From: CALDCK01 sp050618055
GTDB lineage: Bacteria > Myxococcota_A > UBA9160 > SMWR01
DNA: 64,000 nt
Reading direction: 5' to 3'
NCBI GenBank assembly: GCA_050618055.1
Contig: JBNLVK010000109.1
Location: 1 to 64,000 of the forward strand
Shown: positions 62,611 to 64,000 of the stretch, one piece after another
How positions within the stretch are numbered: the stretch's first letter is position 1
Layout of the letters: each line of letters starts with the position of its first letter
The notes under the pieces: model-generated
Seen by the model: the letters and a program-made list of their open reading frames with translations, nothing else
Told to the model about the DNA's origin: nothing
The model's database searches: none
Made by a program: the position numbers and the translations under genes

Positions 62611-62841
62611 TCAGGAAGGATCAAAGAAATACTGGACCGGCTTTCCATAGAGCCTGGCGAAGGCCTGAAGCTCCATGACATCAACCCGCCGGTCTCCAGT
62701 CTCGGACTTTGAGACAAAGGCTTGGTCGCGGCGGAGCCTGCGGGCCGCCTCGACCTGGGTCATGCCAGCCTCCTCGCGAGCGGTGCGGAGGCGAACGAGA
62801 AAGCGGCCGTAGGCGCGGCCGCGCGTGGCATCCATGGGCAC
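62611..62841 (-). CDS. XRE-family HTH regulator
   Basis: A 76-residue protein, nearly only a Cro/C1-type helix-turn-helix: FLVRLRTAREEAGMTQVEAARRLRRDQAFVSKSETGDRRVDVMELQAFARLYGKPV. The ATG at 62841 or MDAT three residues later... the second ATG at 62835 is equally possible. It is divergent from the PEP-CTERM gene at 62907 with AT-rich, symmetric sites in between, so it probably controls itself and that gene. Confidence 0.9.
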   Translation of the reverse strand: MPMDATRGRAYGRFLVRLRTAREEAGMTQVEAARRLRRDQAFVSKSETGDRRVDVMELQAFARLYGKPVQYFFDPS

Positions 62842-62866
62842 AGCCCAGAGGATTTCTTCTATTTCG

Positions 62867-62889
62867 GAATATTCGTTTTCAGAATATTT
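62867..62889. promoter_or_regulatory. Paired GAATATTC sites in XRE/PEP-CTERM divergent promoter
   Basis: GAATATTC (62867-62874) is a perfect palindrome, and GAATATTT (62882-62889) follows 15 bp later, one and a half helical turns. A related symmetric element, TATTC and GAATA with 7-bp spacer (62589-62605), lies just past the XRE stop. The AT-rich character and symmetry suggest XRE operators. Confidence 0.5.
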
Positions 62890-62906
62890 GGCGCGAGGAA
62901 GCGGGA

Positions 62907-63662
62907 ATGAGCGGAAATGAGCGGCCTGGCGGCGTGGGTGAGGGGGGGACAGCCAATAGCGGGAAGAACGCCTCCTCGGGGCGGTCTTGGCCCATTCTGG
63001 GGATACTGGTGATCCAGGCCGTCTTCGCCGGCAGGGCCGGGGCGCTCACCATCATCTTCGATGACACTGCGGGCCTTGCTCCGCCGACCTTCGCCCAGGC
63101 CGTCCCTGGCGGCGAGTTCGGCCCCGTGGTTGCCGATGGCCCAGTGACCGTGCAGGGCGGGGTCATTCTGCTGGCGATCACGCCGAGCGATCAGGCAGCG
63201 ACCAGCTTGCCCAACCTCTACGCGACCACTGACTTCCTGCCCTTGGCGGACGGCACGCTGCTGCCCGGGTCCATCACCGGCTCGCTCGCGATCTCGGCGA
63301 CGTCGGTATCCCTTGCCATAGGCAATGGCCACCAGTTCCCGGCGACCTTCACGCTGACCGCGTTCAAGGGCGCGAGCCCCGTTGCCAGCGACGCCGTGAG
63401 CCTCGATCCATTCGGATCAGGAGCCGGATTCGTCGGGCAGCTGTCGGTGGCAGCGGGCGAGGGGATCACATCCTTCACGGTTGCATCCGATCAGCCACTG
63501 GGCGCCAAGGTCTTCTCGATCGACACGGTCGAGATCGTGCTCATTCCCGAGCCGTCAACGGGAGGATTGCTCGGTCTGGGCCTTGGTCTTCTGGCTGGCT
63601 GGCGTCAAGGCGCGATGCGAAATGCGAGGCCACAATCCTGTCCCCGGGATCGTTCGGCATAG
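62907..63662 (+). CDS. PEP-CTERM protein on the mobile region
   Basis: A 251-residue exported protein from ATG 62907. The polar N-terminus is followed by a signal helix (SWPILGILVIQAVFAGRAGA). The mature part is a beta-sandwich-like domain (LTIIFDDTAGLAPPTFAQAV; VTVQGGVILLAITPS). The end has VLIPEPSTGGLLGLGLGLLAGWRQ, a PEP-CTERM signal, but with about 17 extra residues after the basic cluster, which is unusual. The 3' 58 bp overlap a convergent gene in another frame, suggesting the end was extended by loss of a stop. Confidence 0.82.
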   Translation: MSGNERPGGVGEGGTANSGKNASSGRSWPILGILVIQAVFAGRAGALTIIFDDTAGLAPPTFAQAVPGGEFGPVVADGPVTVQGGVILLAITPSDQAATSLPNLYATTDFLPLADGTLLPGSITGSLAISATSVSLAIGNGHQFPATFTLTAFKGASPVASDAVSLDPFGSGAGFVGQLSVAAGEGITSFTVASDQPLGAKVFSIDTVEIVLIPEPSTGGLLGLGLGLLAGWRQGAMRNARPQSCPRDRSA

Positions 63663-64000
63663 GTCGCGAGATCCACAGCCGGCCACTCAAGGCACGCATC
63701 GGCGGCACCCATGACTGCGGCGGGACCGTAGGCGACGACACCTCCCTTCACGGGGCCGCCGTCGTCCAGCTTGCGGTCAATCCACGCAGCGTCACGCGGC
63801 CGGAGGACTTGCTTGCCGGGGATGGCCGGAACCAAGTCATCCCCGATCCCGCGCTGAAGCACCACGAAGGTGCCCGAGGGCTGATCGGCCAACGGTGGCC
63901 AGCCGGGCAGAGGGTGGGTAAGTCCACCATCGGCGTGTTTCACGTGAAAGCCACCCCCGACTGGGGCGGCCGGATGCGTCTGGCCCCAGGCGATGTCCGG
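63605..64000 (-). CDS. Prepilin-like or phage-like protein, 5' end beyond the window
   Basis: The frame is open from 64000 down to the TGA at 63605 (131 residues seen, start outside; an internal GTG lies at 63943). It contains VVLQRGIGDDLVPAIPGKQ, RDAAWIDRKLDDGGPVKGG, two late cysteines (ADACLEW; GQDCGLAF). The pattern IDxKLDDGxPxxG near the C-terminus, followed by a Cys pair, is what I recall from some exported prepilin-like proteins. Low certainty on function; gene status is better supported by the continuous frame and codon use. Confidence 0.55.
   Translation of the reverse strand, partial: PDIAWGQTHPAAPVGGGFHVKHADGGLTHPLPGWPPLADQPSGTFVVLQRGIGDDLVPAIPGKQVLRPRDAAWIDRKLDDGGPVKGGVVAYGPAAVMGAADACLEWPAVDLATYAERSRGQDCGLAFRIAP

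Noticed and set aside
1..64000. CRISPR arrays, cas genes, rRNA genes, intact tRNAs, integrases or full insertion sequences
   Set aside because: I looked for regularly spaced repeats and for the corresponding protein motifs and found none; short repeats seen are described elsewhere.

Overview
The window is high-GC bacterial DNA. It carries secreted proteins with C-terminal PEP-CTERM-type sorting signals, dockerin-like calcium loops, thrombospondin type 3 repeats and ELWxSDGT repeats, together with type IV pilus genes, TetR regulators and a CarH-like light sensor. This mix suggests a myxobacterium-like or 'deltaproteobacterial' lineage (Myxococcota or a related uncultured group). That placement is inference; no taxonomic marker gene is present. 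No CRISPR array or rRNA was seen. Functional names below come from motif reading, without database searches.

Layout. 1-613: 3' part of a secreted-protein gene running off the left edge. 924-10434: one tightly packed MSHA/type II-secretion-like pilus operon (ATPase, platform, pseudopilin, PilM-PilN-like fusion, PilO-like, PilP/GspC-like, lipoprotein secretin, TPR protein, major-pilin-like), closed by a strong hairpin. 10505-16889: lipid and redox genes, including an enoyl-CoA hydratase broken by one amber codon, two divergent TetR regulators separated by two palindromes, a fatty-acid desaturase, a GST-like protein, an NDH-2-like flavoprotein and an SDR. 16965-20083: a two-repeat secreted protein divergent from a small gene / ABC1 kinase / CarH-type B12 regulator operon, sharing an AT-rich promoter; a cloverleaf-like inverted-repeat element lies between the CarH and cytidine deaminase stop codons. 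20081-31464: cytidine deaminase, two exported or membrane-anchored unknowns, a beta-phosphoglucomutase/GH65 phosphorylase pair for alpha-glucoside phosphorolysis, a PilZ protein, a quinone-oxidoreductase-like MDR enzyme, a 7TM-PAS histidine kinase, a 2OG-Fe(II) oxygenase and PilT. 31591-51093: large secreted proteins (PEP-CTERM, beta-helix, metallophosphoesterase with dockerin-like end, an apparently circularly permuted protein, an ELWxSDGT repeat protein) interleaved with large STAND/AAA/LuxR-TPR regulators.

From 51392 the DNA becomes a mobile region. A 45-nt copy of the 3' part of a tRNA-Arg-like gene, with a terminator-like hairpin just beyond it, marks one attachment site, and a 3' fragment of a tmRNA gene (58175-58206) marks a second. 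Between them lie three small unknown genes, a decayed phage terminase and a compact three-gene operon: DUF4297/Cap4-like nuclease, small winged-helix-like middle protein, and SMC/Rad50-like ATPase with a zinc hook and a degenerate Walker B. This has the architecture of ABC-three-component (Lamassu-type) anti-phage systems and is the most interesting system in the window. Beyond the tmRNA fragment are a methyltransferase with an HTH/solute-binding-like regulator, a ParA/ribbon-helix-helix partition pair with an upstream array of five degenerate 16-bp palindromic sites (candidate centromere), an XRE regulator, another PEP-CTERM protein and a gene running off the right edge. This looks like a second element inserted next to the first; no integrase is within the window.

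The surface theme is pili (assembly at 924-10434, retraction ATPase at 30217) plus exported repeat proteins. The accessory theme is nested integration, with a defence operon between two tRNA-type attachment remnants and plasmid-like partition genes beyond.
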